Part shown: piece after piece, positions 36,250-48,200 of the stretch
Layout: the number at the start of each line of letters is the position of its first letter
Numbering within the stretch: position 1 is the first letter of the stretch
Assembly (NCBI GenBank): GCA_029961685.1
Contig: JARWKL010000015.1
Coordinates: forward strand, 25,017,220 to 25,081,219
Direction of reading: 5' to 3'
DNA from: Aristolochia californica
Taxonomy: Eukaryota; Streptophyta; Magnoliopsida; Piperales; Aristolochiaceae
Length of the DNA: 64,000 nucleotides
The notes under the pieces: generated by a model
Seen by the model: the letters and a program-made list of their open reading frames with translations, nothing else
Database searches by the model: none
Told to the model about the DNA's origin: nothing
Program-made: the position numbers and the translations under genes

Positions 36250-39200
36250 AAGACATATTAAGCGCTTATTGAAGAAAAAACATTGGAATTATTGAAACCT
36301 AGAAAATACCTCAAGAATGGGTCCACGATCAGCTCCAAGCAAGTGAATCTCATCCAAAATCATAAGCCCTACCTATAAATTAACTCACATATCAAAATAA
36401 TCCATGAAAATAGTTCTGCTAGTGCAAGCATCAGAGGAAATAAGTAAAATTTACTTAAGTGGTGAGTGCAAGGAAATGCCGATAAAAAACAACAACAACC
36501 TACCTTCATCACATAACTACGAGTGTGCCAATTCCGACTAATACCATCCCATTTTTCAGGCGTGGAAATTATGACATCCGCTAACAACAGAGCTGTGAGA
36601 TCTGGGGTAAAATCCCCAGTCATTTCAACCTAACAAAAAAGATAGTTGTGCCTTAGGATAGCAGTACATTTTTCCTGCAAACCATGAAGATCTTGTTTAA
36701 CTAAGAAGAGGGCAAGGCTCCTATTGACCATTGATTTAATGTTTCATAAATCGAAAGGAAAGAGCGCTACAGAAATAATGGGAGCTCTCTCTTTTGCAAG
36801 TTATTGGGGGAAGACTAGCTGATCTAGCAATCTTGTCATATGAATAAAACCACTCCAGTTCGTACAAATAGAAAAAGGAAGGCTTTACCATCTTCTTTCC
36901 AAGCTGAGAAACTAGCCTCTTCTTCCAGTCATTCATTCTTTCTCGAACAAGAGCCTTCAAAGGTGCAATATAAATAACCTGCACACATATGATCATCTTC
37001 AAGTATCACAATAAATATAAGGTGACAATAAATGCAATACTAGAATGCACCCTGTAAAAGAACCATTTTTCTACCAATCTGTCTAAATACCAGAAACACA
37101 AATGGAAGAAGGCATATATGTTGTGATGTGGGACAAACATGCAAATTTTAATTAACGAGTCGGATTGTTGATTAACTGTTTCTGATGGTGGAATTAGGAA
37201 GAGAAAGGAAAAGACACAGAGAAGGAGAAGAATAGAGAGGAGAAGAAGAAGGGAAAGGGAGAAGGAGAGAAAATAGAGAGAAATTTTATTGATTCATCTT
37301 CAAAAACTACATCCAATGTGCTGTTTTTTTTTTAGAGGGGCGTAGCGCGATTCGAAGTCGCAACCTGGCGCACCTAATGTAAACAGAATACCACTACATC
37401 CAACGTGCTGTTACTGCCTATTAATAATTAAGATTGAGATTTAAAACTCAAAACAGATAAGATCATATCTAACAAAATCCAGTAAGATCAAGAAAGATAA
37501 ACTAAAAATAAAATAAATAATTTCAACCATAATTGATGGGTTCACTAGAGCCCGATGGACATACTGACGTCCCCACCATATGTGTCTATAGTCTATTAAT
37601 AAACACTGAATTGATTTAGCAAGTTACATGTATTCACCTTCATATCTGGCTGAGCATTAAAAAGACGAAACATGGCAAGTTCTGCAGATATAGTTTTCCC
37701 ACTGCCAGTTGGAGCTCCTAACAGAACATTGTTATCCGTGTGATAGAGCACATGGAAAGCCTGAAAGATGAAGTCAGTCAACAGCTTTCGTAAAAAATTA
37801 ACAAAAGTTGAGGAAGCTCATGTTCTGTAACCTGAGTTTGAATCGGATTGAAATGTGAAAAGTTGAACAGTTCTTCATAGCTTTTATTACCCAGGGCAGT
37901 CACAGGAAGAGGTTTCAAGTCAAGAAGTTCTGTGTGCGTCATATGTGTCTGCAACAAACAGATTATTTGTGTCAGTTTTTCGCTATTCATCCTTTATTTT
38001 TCCTTCAAAGTAATAGTTATCAATTATTTCAATCAAAGCCAAACAGTAGAGATTTCTTTTCAGAGATATTGTCAGTAAACTAATATTCTCTTCACTTGAG
38101 ACTGACCTGTGGCAGTTTCAGATTCTCTAGAGATATTGTGTAAAAAGTCTCAGCATGCAACCAAGAATCAGAAACAGCTCGAATATAGTACTGGGGTGGA
38201 TGAGGTTCAAAAATTGGTACAGTGAAAGATAGCTTTTGGGGTTCTCCTCTAGCCATCCTCTTCGTCAATGTGAAGAGTTCAGAGTGATAAATGTGGTCAT
38301 TCTCAGTATCCTGTCCAAGAAGATGAAAAATTTATTGAAATCTAAACACAAATCATGTCCTTATAAATGCCTAATCTAATTAAGTGATACTAAAAGCACT
38401 CCAGTATAATAAACATCAAGAGAATCACTACAAGTGCTCATTTAACATGGTCATTCCTATTGGCAGGAAATTGTCGGAAAAGGAATATAAAATGCTAAAA
38501 TCTGCAAAACTATTACAACCTCAACCAGAATCCACCAACGCTGTGAAGAACCATGAAACCGCTCTTTCCATGTGAAGTCTGATGCAATAAGCACATCCAC
38601 CTGAAAAAATGAGGCAAATTTTGACATGAATTGATTCTCTGACCCAGAAACATTTCAAGCTCAAGGAACATTTATCAAGAACCATATCCTCACCTTAAGT
38701 ACTGTCCTCGTGATTGGACTAACAGTGGCAGATAAATTGACCCATGGAAAATATCCTAGATATTGTTTCACCAACTTCAAACATAGAAGAAACATATTAC
38801 AGTTATTATCTAATTAGAAACAAAAATTAAAAGGAAGTAAAGTAACAAATACAATTCCTACCTTTCCTCCAGGATGATAACGAATTAGGGCACCGATATC
38901 TTTTTCCTCCATATCAACAAGTCGATCTAAGTCAGCTTCTCTCTCCTCAAGCTTTCGAAATATCTTCAACAGATTTACATCTCGTGTTAAAACAAAAATT
39001 AGCAATAAAGAGAAAATTTGAATTATGAAATTGAACTCCGAATTGTTTTTTTCTTTGTGATTAGTTCTTCTTTATTACAATCTCTCATTGTTTGGGATGG
39101 TTCCCCCTCCTTGTAATCTTGCTTTTTTGAGCCATTTAATATAACTCAACACTATTTCAAAAAAAAATAAAGTTTTCACAACATTCATATAAAAAAAAAA

Positions 39201-42200
39201 AAAAACTAAAAGATGTGAGACAAACTTCTGCCGATAGATCTTTATCAAACTGTCTGAGAGGATGCTGATGGGGCCAAATTTGGTGATCAACTGCCTTGCA
39301 ATATTCTAGCATGAAACCTGACATATCACACCAGCCTCTACGCAAGCAAATTTCAAACAAAGCACGCATTATACGGCCCAAACTAGCACTAATGTATGCT
39401 GCATCAGAGAGTAATGAAAAGCTTTCTATATGTCCACGTGATATGTACAACTGCAATAAAATATATGTACAGTAAGTCTCTCTTGATTGAAATCTATATC
39501 AAGCTGGGTTCGCAGGCAACTGGCCTTAAAAGTTGGCAGACAACTACCTGAATGAGAATAGAAATTTTCCCATGTTTGTCAGTGGGACCCCCCTTGACTT
39601 CTACTGGGCAAGATGTGCGGGCCAATGTTTCCAGCTCCTCTTGCTCATCATCCCGTACCATAATATTGCCAAATTCAGAGGAATGTGCAACCATGTTAAT
39701 TACCTGTTGACAGATAACAGAACCAGAGTAAACTTAAACCCAAAATTGAGTGCCTCTCTAAATGCCTCATTTATCTGAACACAAAGTACCTCACTGTCAT
39801 TCATGTGAGGTCTAAGCATTTCATTGTAAATTTCAACACTAGAATACTGAATATAAAAGTGACTAGCAATCCGGCCCAGCTCTGTGCAATAGAAGTTTCC
39901 ACTTTTCTCATCAAATCGCATCATTTTTGCAGTATCAAGAGCACGAGCTGCATCTGTAATGAATGATCTCTGTTTTGAGCTTAATGAAGGGTCACTCATG
40001 ACCTAACAAAACAGAAAAAGGTCAGTTCCATAGTCGGTTTCCAGCAAGTACTTTTCGAACAAAAGTAAGCCAGTTATTGCGTTGTGAAATAAAGAGAAAA
40101 GCATGTTGTCAATATTAATAAAAATATAAATGCCCAAGGAGCTCAACATTACTCATTTACTCCATGCAATTAAAAAATGCACAGTGAGTTTCCCAGTATA
40201 ATTTGAGATAAAATATTCAGATCATAATGAAAAATCAAAACATCAGGGATGACCCTTAGCAAATAAATTAAGAGAGGAAAAACAACTTGAAACATCTGCA
40301 ACAACAAGATTTGGACTTTGGACTGTGCCATAATATTTGCAGATGGAACATCAAAATCTGTCAACTCTCCAGCCAGTTCCCTGGCTAAGAGTGGAGCTTC
40401 TCATATATTTCTTCTTCTGGAGACTCCATAAGATTGTAGGTGCTTTTGAGTTATTATGTATTGCCCTACAAAAGTTTCTTCTACTTTCTGTTAGTCCATA
40501 TCTAAGCACCACAGCTTCTTGTATCATAATGCTTATCAACCCACAGTTTTAATGGATGATTGCATATTTCATTTCAGTTTAATGACATTCTCATTCTTTC
40601 AACAACCAAAAGAAGAAGAATCTCTCTGGAAAAAAATAAAGAAATAAATCATCAAGATGTACCTCATCCCACCCAATCCCATACACAAGTGGGTTAGCCT
40701 TCATCCTTATGAAGAGATATGTATATCCAAGCCAAGCACAAGCCTCCTTAACATTAGTTACAGTGCCAAGAGCTACCTCAGCATTCAAATTGTCCTTCAA
40801 GGAGCTAATAAACTGTAAAAGAAAAGGATGAGAACAAATAAGAATCGGTGCATGCAAAACATTGTTCACAGTCTTCTTAGTTGATCTAACAAGCACTTCC
40901 AATCAACCCAATCCTCAAGATGCTGTAAACAGACTGGATACAAAACTGACAGGTCAATCCAACTCCAACTCAGGTCCACTCATCAAACCTAGTAGTAATC
41001 AGATCAAAATCCAGTTTTAAACTAAAAGAACACAATCACTGTTGACAGCTTAACCACAATATAACCTTCCTCCAAAACTACTGAAGCACTCATCTTATCC
41101 AACATCAAATGTTTAATCCAAAAAGTATTTACCTGACTTTCAATGGGGAGTTGACTAGTCAATAGTCTTAAATAGTAGCTCAGCTTTTCATGAGATGTAA
41201 TTATAATGCCCTCACCACTTTTATCAAATTGTGGCCTCCCAGCACGTCCAAAGATCTGAATAAGAAGACAGAAAGAGAGTTCAGAAACTTCGGGAGCTGT
41301 ATAAATGACAAAACATAATATTCTGGTGCCAAATGGCGACCACGTCTTACTTGCATGACATCAAGCATACCAAGGTCCCTCCATCCACCACACTTAGGAT
41401 CATATAACTGAGTCCCCTGTAACAGTAAGAAAGAAATACAACCAACATAAACATAAACATAAACTTCAAAAAAATGCACAAAGACATGACACAAAAACAT
41501 CAAAACCATCCTACATGGAGATATGCAAATGCATCAATAGAAGTTACAAAGAAGCAAATGCTTCACAGCCTCAACTGTTTCAAACAAGGAAGCCATAAGC
41601 AGAGAAAAAAATCCCTACTTACACAATCTATAGGCAATCCAATTTTGAGCTCTCATAAGGTTAAAATACCAAGAAGATTAAAATTATAAAAAAAAAGTGT
41701 TAGAAAACCTACTGAGGGTATTTATGTCATTTTACCTCTGTATATGTTACAGATTTCTATGTTATCTTTCTCTACATGTTTTATTATGTTTATAGACTGA
41801 ATTTCATGTAATTTGACTATGTAGATGGGAGATATAAGGAGTTAAGTGGTTTAAGTGTGTGAGGGGCAATCTTGTAGATGTACCATAACCCACTTAATTA
41901 ATAGAGAGGGGGGGTTGTGAGACTCAATTTTTAAGTTCTCTCATCTCCTCTTTCCCTCTCTTCTCAATTTTCACTCTTCTCCCTTCAATCTTCAATTTTT
42001 ACATGGTACCAGAGCAGTAGATCACATCTAGGAAGCCTTATTTGTCATCAGACCACTCTATTGAAGGGTGTGAACTCCTAAAAGAGGGATTCCTCAAGCT
42101 TTGTGCCTGACTGTTTGGTAAAAAATCTTCTTTTTCTTATTCTCTCTCTGCCATAACCTTAGGGTGCGATCTCAACGTCGGTGGGAAATCGACAACGGAA

Positions 42201-45200
42201 GAGATGCCATTTGTGTTTCTCTTCGGACTCTGCTGTAGGATGCGACTGCTGGCTTCTGGAGTGGATATGGAAGCTCCTTGGTGAGATTGAAAAAAAAAAA
42301 TACATTTTGGGTAGTTAATGGTGGAAAAAAAACAGCTAGTGATCGAGGATTTCAAGGGAAAGTCAGAGGAAATAGCATGCATTTTGGTTATGTTTAATGA
42401 AATGGTTTGACAAAGAATAGAGAGAGATATTTTCACCTATAATACGCTTCTGGATGCGTTCTGCAAAGGTGGGCAGATGGATTTGGCAATGGAGATCATG
42501 GCAGAGATGATGGAGAGGAATGTGGGGCCAAATGTGATCACTTACTGTACTGTTATTGACGGATTTGCCAAGGCTGGGAGACTGGATGAATCTTTAAATT
42601 TGTTCGAGAAAATGACGTATGCAGGGATTGGACTGGACAGGGTCTCGTATAATACACTGGTTTTAATATACACCAATCTTGGGATGTTTGAGGAGGCTCT
42701 GGGTGTTTGTGCAGAAATAGAAAGTGCAGGAATAAAGAAAGATGTTGTTAGGGGCGGTAAAGTTCTTTTTTCAGGTACAGGGAGCAGGAGTAATGGAAAG
42801 TCTCATATAGTTTTCTTGAAAGTGAGAATTGTGTTACGAGATTCATGTATTCAAACTGATGCTTCTCTAATTTCTTGTGCTAGTATTTTCCATGTAGAAA
42901 ACCAGAAGTCCTGAGGCAATCTGCGTGAGCAGCAACATTTTATTTTATTTTTTTAAAATGATGCTGATTTTTATTAAGACAAAAGCTCAAGAGAGCATAT
43001 TACAAAGGATGGAAGTCTTCCCAAACAATGAGAGATTGTTGGGAAGTTCCGAATTTTGCCAATTTATCAGCCAAAGAGTTGGCTGATCTAGGAATGAGAT
43101 TCCAATTACAATGTGTAGAAGATACAATGTTAGCAATACTATCAGTGATGGGCCAGTGGCGCCAAGGGGGGAAGTTGTCTTTGGAACACCAAAACTAATA
43201 ACCGTCTTCGAGTCGCCTTCAATGATTAACTTGCCATGGAGATGATCCCTGAAGATTTGGAGGCCGAACAGCAGAGCACTAACTTCAGCAATATTTGAGT
43301 CGGCAATGCCCACCGGACCAGCATAAGAAAGAATAGGGTCTCCATTGTGACCTCTGAACACACCACCTACTCAGCTGGCCCAGGACATCCAATAGCAGTA
43401 CCATCAAAATTCAGTTTTATGCAGTTGCAATGGGGAGGATCCCAGATAGCCATACTCGGAGTTCTGCTAGAGCCAGACATATGAGCGATCAAATTCCAAT
43501 TTTCCCGAAGGGAAACCCCCGATAGAGTGGTAAAATCCTTCTTGGTATGAAGCTAGCTCGAGATGAGGCCAACGGCATGAGAAGTCATGTTGTCTGGGGT
43601 GCTAGCTTTGGAGTTGAATCTCCGGTTATTCCGCTCGAGCCAAATGCACCATGGAACATGCGCAAGATAGGCTGAAAGAATTAACTTGCCCAACCGAGAA
43701 AGGAGAATCCCTCGAACCATCTCAAAGGTGCCAAAGAGGTCCTGATGTAGCCCCACTTGGAGCCCGATTTTCTGAAAGATCTTCATCCAAACTTACCACG
43801 AAAATCCACAATGTAAGAGGACATGCTAGACTGTCTCTTTGCACTCACCGCAAAGGGGACAAGAAAGATCGGGGGCAGTGAAGCCTCTTCTATGAAGGTT
43901 GTCTGAAGTAAGAATTTGTTCTTTGATGGCTGACCACACGAAAAAATTGATTTTGCTTGGCACTGAGAGTTTCCAAGCCAGATTTGCCTTGTGCTCATGA
44001 GTATTTTAGCCTTGCTTTCTAATATGAGAGTAAGCCAAAGTGACAGTGAATCGGCCATTATTACTGGGCTTCCAAATCAGCTTATCAACTGAGTGCTCCC
44101 GGATAATAGTACTGCTGAGTTTGGTAAGGAGAGAACAAAAAGCCAACGATTCCTCATCATTTAATCCCCGACGAAACGGGAGACTCCATGAGTGATCACT
44201 CCATGAATCAGTCACAAAGCAAGAGAGGTCGCTTGCCACCCTATGCAGCCCTCGGAAGTCCTCCGAGAGGGATCGGGGGCCACACCATTCGTCCGAACAG
44301 AAGAGAAGGGTCCTTCCATTGCCCGTGTGAAACAAGGTAGCATATCTGAATACTGGAAGGAGCTTGAAAACTGATTTCCATATCGGGGATAGGAGTCGAG
44401 TAGTGCCGCCCTCTCTCCACCAGGCACCCAAAAACTAAAGATAGAATTTCATCATATTCCTCCATAAACTGTTATGCTTATTGTTGAATTTCCAAATCCA
44501 TTTGAGCATAAGAGCTTTGTTCATTCCTCTTGTAGGCCGGATGCCCAATCCTCCCCTATTATGAGGCCAGCAAATATCCTTCCAACTAACCAGATGCTAT
44601 CTGAAGGTATCTTCCGAACCTCTCCATAGAAATCATCGACGGATGGCATCAATTTTGGAGCAAACAGAGGTTGGACAGTGCATGAATGATAACAAATAAT
44701 TTGGCAGTCCAGCCAGACAAGACTTGAGGAGAGTGAGATGCCCCGCTGTTGATAAGAGTTTACCCCTCCAAGTGGCTAGCCTCTTTTCAAATTTCTCAAG
44801 GATGGGGGACCATAGTGACGCTGACGGCCGAGAATCCAAAAGTGGGAGCCCAAGATATGTAGTTGGCATATTTCCCACAGAGCATCCCAGGTAGTCCGCC
44901 ATATCCCGAAGCCCAGCTAGATCAATGTGATAGCCAAGAAGAGTGGTTTTTCCCCGGCTTATGTTATGACCGGAAGCCAATTCAAATAATCCCAGCACGA
45001 CACGCAATTTTCTGATCTGATCCATAGTACCAACCCCAAAACAAATAGTATCATCCGCAAACCGGAGAATCGGAATATCAAAGGTTGTGCAATCAGTCAT
45101 GGGGAGGAGTCATCCCATGCTCTTGGCCGAGTAGATCAAGGAGGATAGATATTTTGACACCACATTGAAGAGCAGGGGGGAGAGGGGGTCTCCCTGTCTG

Positions 45201-48200
45201 AATCCCTTGGTTCCCTTAAAATACCCACAAATTGTTCCGTTGAGAAGGATGGAGTAGCTTGCAAAGGAGATGCTGCTTTGGATCCAGAAGCGCCATTTTT
45301 CTCCAAATCCCATCTTCCCCAGGAGGGTGTCCAGAAACTTCCAGTTAACTCTGTCAAATGCCTTTTCGAAGTCAAGCTTGAGGATGAATCTGGGGAGCTT
45401 TCGGACCTTGAAATAATGACTAAGTTCATGACATGCCATGGCTGAATCAAGAATGTTTCTTCCCTTAATAAAAGCACGCTGGCCATTGTGAATGGCAATA
45501 GGGAGGATTGCCCTGAGTCGACTAGCAAGGAGGTGCGCAATCACCTTATATGCACTAGTAGTGAGACCGATCGACTGGAAGTCGAATGGGAGCTCTACCC
45601 CATCTTTTTTAGGGATGAGGGGGATGAAAGAGGCTCTGATACTCCTATATCTGATGCCATGTTGATAAAAGGAGCGGGCCACACTGGAAATGTCTTCTCT
45701 GATGAAGGGCCAGCAACAATGATAAAATTCCCCGTTGAATCCATCCGGGCCCGGAGCACGAACCAAAGGAAGACCAAGAGCTGCAATTTCAATTTCCCGA
45801 CTAGAAAAGGGGAACTCGATGAGACTAGCAGCAGCTGATGGAACAACCTGGAGGTTAACCCTTTGGAAGAAGGGGCAAAATGGCTGGTGACCAGAGTATA
45901 AATCTGCAAAAAAATTCACCAGTGAGTCGGAAATAATGGCTCGGTCCTAGGTGGCCTCACCGTTGACGCTGAGCATGGCAATGCGGTTGGCCCTTCTTCG
46001 TGCAGAGGCGACTGCATGGAAGAATTTAGTATTAGCATCCCCATCGGAGATCCATTTGAATCTTGCCTGTTGCTTCTAGTGCACTAACTCGCTGTGGGCG
46101 AAGGACTGCAATTGCCCTTGAAGAGCATACCTCTGAGAGACTTCCGGAGAATAGAGACCTCTGACTTCCTCCTCAGAGTTGAGAGCAGCTATCTGAGCAA
46201 GGGCATTGGTTCTCACAGCCGAGGTAGAAGCCATCTTTTCAAAGGCCCAGGACCTTAGCAGCGGTTTCAACATCTTGAGTTTGATTGGGAAGGCCCACCC
46301 GCTCGGGCCAGCAACGGTCATATTCTCCCAAAAGGATTGGAGAGATAGATCAAAAGAGGGGTCCGCCACCAATTATTGTTGAATCTGAAAGGGGGGGCGG
46401 GCAACTGCCAAAATGGGTATCAACCATAATCGGCCAATGATCATGATGTACCCCCGATAGCGATGATGTATTCCGCTAACAGTAGTGAAAATTTTCAAAT
46501 AAAAAGGAAAGAACGCTGAATATGCACTGTCGAAATCACTAGAAATAAACCAACCTACCCACTGGTATTCGAGAGATCAGCACTCTCCCTGAGCCAAGCT
46601 CTAAAGAAACAAAACCCAAAAATTGACCCCCCGATACTCTCTCTCTGTTGTACCTATATTCCCCCATGATCCCCATAACAAACTGAAAACCGTAAAATTC
46701 CACATCAGAAAATTGCCCCGACTACTCAACCGATGGTATTTCCAACATTACCCTTGTCCTCACTAATCTATCATCAATTGTTCAACCGATGGTATTACCA
46801 AAAATACCCATGTCCTCATTAATCTATCACACTGTTATTTCTTTTAATTAGCCTTCAGTTGCTGCTTACTCCTTCTAAAGTAAAACGAACTAGGGGTCTA
46901 TCAGATCAAAGACGACTCGATTGAGCACTTTGTCGGAGACGTTGCTATAGAGCTGAAGCCAATCATTACTGGCTAAAAATCGGTCCAGCTTTGAGAGGAC
47001 AAGGGACTGCCTGCCATTTGATCAAGTGAAGGTCTTCCCAGATAGGGTAATCTCATCCAGGTCCCAGCTGCCAATAAAATCAGCAAATAGCCTCATGGAG
47101 GTTGTGATTCTCCGAGACGGCGGGGATTTCTCGTGGCAAAAGCGAGTGACATTGAAGTCACCCACAAGCATCAGAAGAATAGGCCACATCTGACAAGTCC
47201 TCGATCAAAATAGGTGGCGCTCATGGTGTCTGGTAGGGCCGTAGACACCAAATGTTCCCCGAACCTTTGTCTCGCAGCTTGATGCCAAGGAAGTAAAAGC
47301 CACAACAACGATCAAGCACCTTAGTAGTACTGGTGTCCCACATCAGTAGGATACCGCCAGCCAATCCCACTGCATCAACTGAAGCCCAGCCGAGCTCCTT
47401 TAGGTGCCACAACTCATGGATGTATCCAAGGGGTAGAGAAGCCACCTTGGTTTCTTGGAGAACAACAACATTTGCCTTGGTAGAGGCAAGGAGGTCTCGA
47501 ATGGAGGTGCGGCGACGCCAGGACCCAATTCCACAGATATTCCAGGAGAGAATAATCCTTGATCATTATTCATCTTCTTTGACTTCTTAGATGGGTGGTT
47601 ATCTCCCGGGAGAGGCTACGTGAAGACGGTGCCCATCACCTTGGCAAGTTCCACTATCTGGGTCCAGGTTTCTGGGTCGTATTTGTGTTGTTCTAACTGG
47701 AGAGCTGCCCAAACACTTGAGCTCGTTAACCCGGCTCTGGAATGACGAAATCTCCTGTCTCTAGGTTACATGGGTATCGAGTGGTAGCACTAGGTCCTCC
47801 CTGTAGAAGTTGTCTCTGTTGACCTCTAGCTAGGCATTGGTAGGTTACAACCAAAGGGGGAGAACTGTTTTGCCTGTGGGCACGAGAAGCACGCTCACTA
47901 CTTTCGGACTCTGCATTGGAGAGATAATTTTCAGGGTGGGAATTTCTCGGGGGTGAGCTAGGGGGGGATTCCAATATCCGGGGGGAAGTTTTTGGAGTGT
48001 GGGTTACAGGGACGATTTATAGGAGGGTCTGCGAGGGTTTTAACGGGGGGGGGGGGGGGGGGGGGGGCGAAGGTGAGGGTAAGGTTATTTCTGGAGTTAA
48101 GACAGAGGGGTGAACGACATCAGGATCTAGGCCAAGGGTATTTTTTGTGGGGGACTGGAGTGAGTGGGTGGGTAAGTGATGTGTAGGATAAGTAGGGGGG

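Larger units (their letters stand above)
30043..36309 (-). other. helicase intron (6.3 kb) with nested transposons
   Basis: GT-AG intron between exons 30 and 31 of the window. From left to right it holds about 1.1 kb with nothing recognised (30043-31164), a copia LTR remnant, then a + strand LINE that is itself split by a solo LTR and by a 1.6-kb insertion. Confidence 0.88.

Noticed and set aside
37330..37390. tRNA gene
   Set aside because: Only a T-arm-like motif is present; no acceptor, D-arm or anticodon arm, and it ends in an A tail with target duplications.
42477..42914. 145-codon PPR frame as a real gene
   Set aside because: Homology ends near 42756, both sides are broken, and a PPR protein of this family would be far longer.
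45110..45919. 269-codon reverse-transcriptase frame as a host gene
   Set aside because: It is the RT domain of the LINE, flanked by frameshifted endonuclease and RNase H.
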